From Strigops habroptila (Eukaryota; Chordata; Aves; Psittaciformes; Psittacidae): a stretch of DNA of 64,000 nucleotides. The position numbers and the translations under genes were made by a program. Below the pieces are notes generated by a model. It saw nothing but the letters and a program-made list of their open reading frames with translations, ran no database searches and had not been told where the DNA came from. Within the stretch, counting starts at the first letter, position 1, and every line of letters starts with the position of its first letter. The stretch spans positions 132,338,057 to 132,402,056 of the forward strand of contig NC_044277.2 of the NCBI RefSeq assembly GCF_004027225.2. The letters run 5' to 3'. This document shows positions 62,101 to 64,000 of the stretch, piece after piece.

Positions 62101-62369
62101 ATTTAAACAGAGTTTGCGAGAAGTTTAAATCTCGTATCGCATTTTCCTTTCCCTTTTTTTTTTTTTTTTCCCCTTTCCTTAAGCGTTGCCAGCATCCAGA
62201 ACTCTGGGCACAAAAGAAACCCCAAGCCCGTACGTGCTCTTTGCGGTCCCATTTAACACAGTGGCAGAGTTAAAACGCCGGTGAGGCTGCTAATTCTCCG
62301 CAGGGACAGGGCTGGAGCAGAGAGGAGGAGAAGAAGCAGGCCCGAGGTTTAGCCGCGTCCGCAGCTCAG

Positions 62370-62570
62370 CCAAGCTGTTGTTTTAAAAGAGCAATAAAAA
62401 TGACTTATGACTAAACGCCTTCTCACTTAATGGTTTTAGACGGGGATCCCCAGCCCCGGCAAATACGTAAGAGGATTTTTATTTGTGCATGTGTTCCTGC
62501 AATTGATCTCTTTGATGACATTCTCATTCATAGAAAGAGTTTGATTTATGACTTTCGGAAGAATTGCGTT
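62370..62570. promoter_or_regulatory. Candidate regulatory block between HOXA1 and HOXA2
   Basis: An AT-rich, non-repetitive block inside GC-rich surroundings. It carries TGACTTATGA near 62401, a TCF-like CTTTGAT near 62509 and a PBX-HOX-type TGATTTATGAC at 62542-62552. Motif clustering and composition suggest an enhancer; conservation is not tested. Confidence 0.35.
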
Positions 62571-63125
62571 CAGCCCTTCCAGCTATAACCCACGCATCCC
62601 AGCTCCACAACGTGTTGCAGGGCTGGGAGACAACACTCCTCACACGGACAGACAGCACAAACCCCACTCGCCCGTGTAATGTATCCACACGCACTCACAC
62701 ACACACAGGGAGACGCGATAGCACCCGCCCGGGATCCTCCAGCCCCGGAGCGGCAGAGCCTCGATGGCATCTGTTGCTCGGTTTTAGCCCGAAGGACGGG
62801 GCTCACCCTGAGTTTTGGGGTTCGTTGGCCGGGTGGCAGGCAATTTGGTGGAGGATTCTGAAAGCCCATCTTTGCTGCCTCCAGCAGAGAGGGGGGAGCC
62901 CTGAAGAAATTGTAACTTTAAAGGTAGAGTTTCTCCTTTTCGTTATCAGTCCTTCGACCCGCAAGAAGGTTTAAAAAGAAAAAAAAATATCTTCTGTTGT
63001 GTCCCTGCCCCGCTCCTCAAAAGGACGGAGTGGAGGGGCTGATTCCTCCCTACGTTTTTTTCCCTGCGTTTCTGCCACCCTTTTGATTTTACAGGCACTA
63101 ACTTCTCCATTTCCTCTCCTTCTAG

Positions 63126-63615
63126 GGCTGATTTCTTGGACCACTCAGCACGCGAGAAGTAACCAAGCCCCTTCTCTGTGAGCTCTGATATTTTTAAAGA
63201 TATGCTTCCTGAAACAGATTGCTAGCTGCTAAGCACCAATTTCTAGACAAACAGGATTCACACACACCCCCCAATAAAAAAGCTTTTCGAGTATGTAACA
63301 GACTAGTTTCTGCAGAGACGCTTATCCTACTGAGTCTCTCTTGTGTTTTCCCTGTAACAGAGAAAGTGCTCGTTCACGCTTTTGTTATAGCTCAGCATTT
63401 CCAAGCTTTGTATCCTCACAGAGATAAGATGCTACATTTATACATTAAAAGGAAGAGGTCTCCATCAAAGCTGTGAATGATTTTAGTTTGTCTGGTGTTT
63501 TTTCTTTGCTTTGTTTTGTTTTGTTCTGTTCTGTTCTTTTTTCTGCATGAAAACCCTTGCAATAAAGAATGTGAACATATTTTCCCTCTCTAATAAATGT
63601 CCTAAAGTGGCAAAA
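63126..63615 (+). ncRNA. Candidate terminal exon of the HOTAIRM1-like RNA
   Basis: A pyrimidine tract (63102-63123) runs into TCTAG|GG, giving a strong acceptor at 63124-63125; a second usable AG is at 63093-63094. The exon continues to AATAAA at 63561 and again at 63592 without a convincing open frame. It ends roughly 150 bp before the opposing HOXA2 polyadenylation signal, as in mammals. Splicing is predicted only. Confidence 0.4.
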
Positions 63616-63708
63616 GGGCAGAGCTCCCAGTCAGAATGCTGGATTTTGATTATTAGTAAATTAGTAGTACAAGGGACGGGAAGGAATACCCATCATGTTA
63701 TCACTCTT

Positions 63709-63757
63709 GAAAGGAGAGAGAAAGAGAGAGGGAGAAGAAAGAAAAAAGAGGAAGCTC
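63709..63757 (+). repeat. GA-rich low-complexity spacer
   Basis: A purine-rich stretch separating the candidate plus-strand lncRNA end from the HOXA2 polyadenylation signal. Confidence 0.75.
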
Positions 63758-64000
63758 CTTGTAGCAAACAAGAATTTATTCTACCAAAAATACTTATGAC
63801 AATGCATCCTAATGCAATACAAAAATAAAAAGAAAGTGAAGATACAATTCCTATATGATCACTTTCTTACAGACCTCATATATTGCTTTAATAGAAGAAC
63901 CTAGAAGGTGGCTAGGTAAAAAGCGAACACAACTAAAACTTCGTAGGAAACGGCAAAAATGGTATAGCAGAGGGAGGTAAAAAAACAGAAAATACTGACC
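63755..64000 (-). other. HOXA2: Distal part of HOXA2 3' UTR (cut by window end)
   Basis: HOXA2 is the next gene 5' of HOXA1 in every vertebrate HOXA cluster and is transcribed the same way. Its 3' end is expected about 4 kb upstream of HOXA1. This AT-rich non-coding stretch fits, with minus-strand AATAAA at 63775-63780 and an alternative ATTAAA at 63887-63892. The HOXA2 stop codon must lie beyond the window. Identity is from position and not from coding sequence. Confidence 0.55.
63775..63780 (-). terminator. HOXA2: Putative HOXA2 polyadenylation signal AATAAA
   Basis: The minus strand reads GGTAGAATAAATTCTTG, the last canonical hexamer before a GA-rich spacer (63709-63755). It faces the plus-strand AATAAA of the candidate lncRNA, so two transcripts would end tail to tail here. 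Confidence 0.5.

Larger units (their letters stand above)
59700..63615 (+). ncRNA. HOTAIRM1: Candidate HOTAIRM1-like long non-coding RNA locus
   Basis: In mammals HOTAIRM1 starts next to the HOXA1 promoter, runs antisense to the HOX genes and ends just before the 3' end of HOXA2. Conserved segments have also been reported in birds. This interval has the same layout: a shared CpG promoter, a strong donor CCAGG|GTGAGT at 59879/59880, no convincing coding frame, a strong acceptor before 63126, and plus-strand AATAAA at 63561-63566 and 63592-63597. Exon 1 would be about 175-230 nt (start uncertain, 59650-59705 to 59879). A middle exon may exist but I could not identify one. I did not align this to a known HOTAIRM1 sequence; the call rests on synteny and signals. 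Confidence 0.5.

Overview
The window looks like vertebrate, most likely bird, nuclear DNA: a two-exon HOX gene with a spliceosomal intron, a CpG-island promoter, AT-rich non-coding flanks, and two recognisable CR1 LINE fragments, one ending in the ATTCT-type 3' tail typical of birds. I cannot name the species. There is no prokaryotic gene organisation, no tRNA or rRNA gene and no CRISPR array.

The only protein-coding gene I can support is HOXA1, on the minus strand: exon 1 CDS 58846-59464, a 425-bp intron, exon 2 CDS 58062-58420, 325 residues in all. Its 3' UTR runs left to a polyadenylation signal at 56975-56980. The last ~240 bp of the window read as the distal 3' UTR of HOXA2, also minus strand, with a signal at 63775-63780. 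Between them, on the plus strand, splice and poly(A) signals sit where the HOTAIRM1 long non-coding RNA is expected (start near the HOXA1 promoter, donor at 59879/59880, acceptor before 63126, AATAAA signals near 63561 and 63592). This is an inference from position and signals, not from alignment.

Positions 1 to about 56900 are the gene-free domain 3' of HOXA1, facing SKAP2 in vertebrates. The proximal part (about 52-57 kb) is CpG-spotted and enhancer-like. It holds the classic HOXA1 3' retinoic acid response element, GGTTCA-N5-AGTTCA, at 54948-54964, a DR1-type site at 54445-54457, a MARE/CRE pair at 56914-56932 and a TCF/LEF site at 52544-52550. Farther out there is a second perfect DR5 at 45743-45759 (GGGTCA-N5-GGGTCA), a consensus PBX-MEIS site at 38515-38524 and a DR2-like site at 9678-9691. 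Two long GGAA microsatellites (47142-47424 and 53739-53932) each lie about 1-1.4 kb from one of the two DR5 elements.

Working model: HOXA1 is induced by retinoic acid, and probably Wnt, through elements spread over its 3' flank, while a divergent non-coding RNA is made from its promoter toward HOXA2. The 3' RARE and the HOXA1 gene are firm. The distal elements are motif-level predictions that need conservation and occupancy data.
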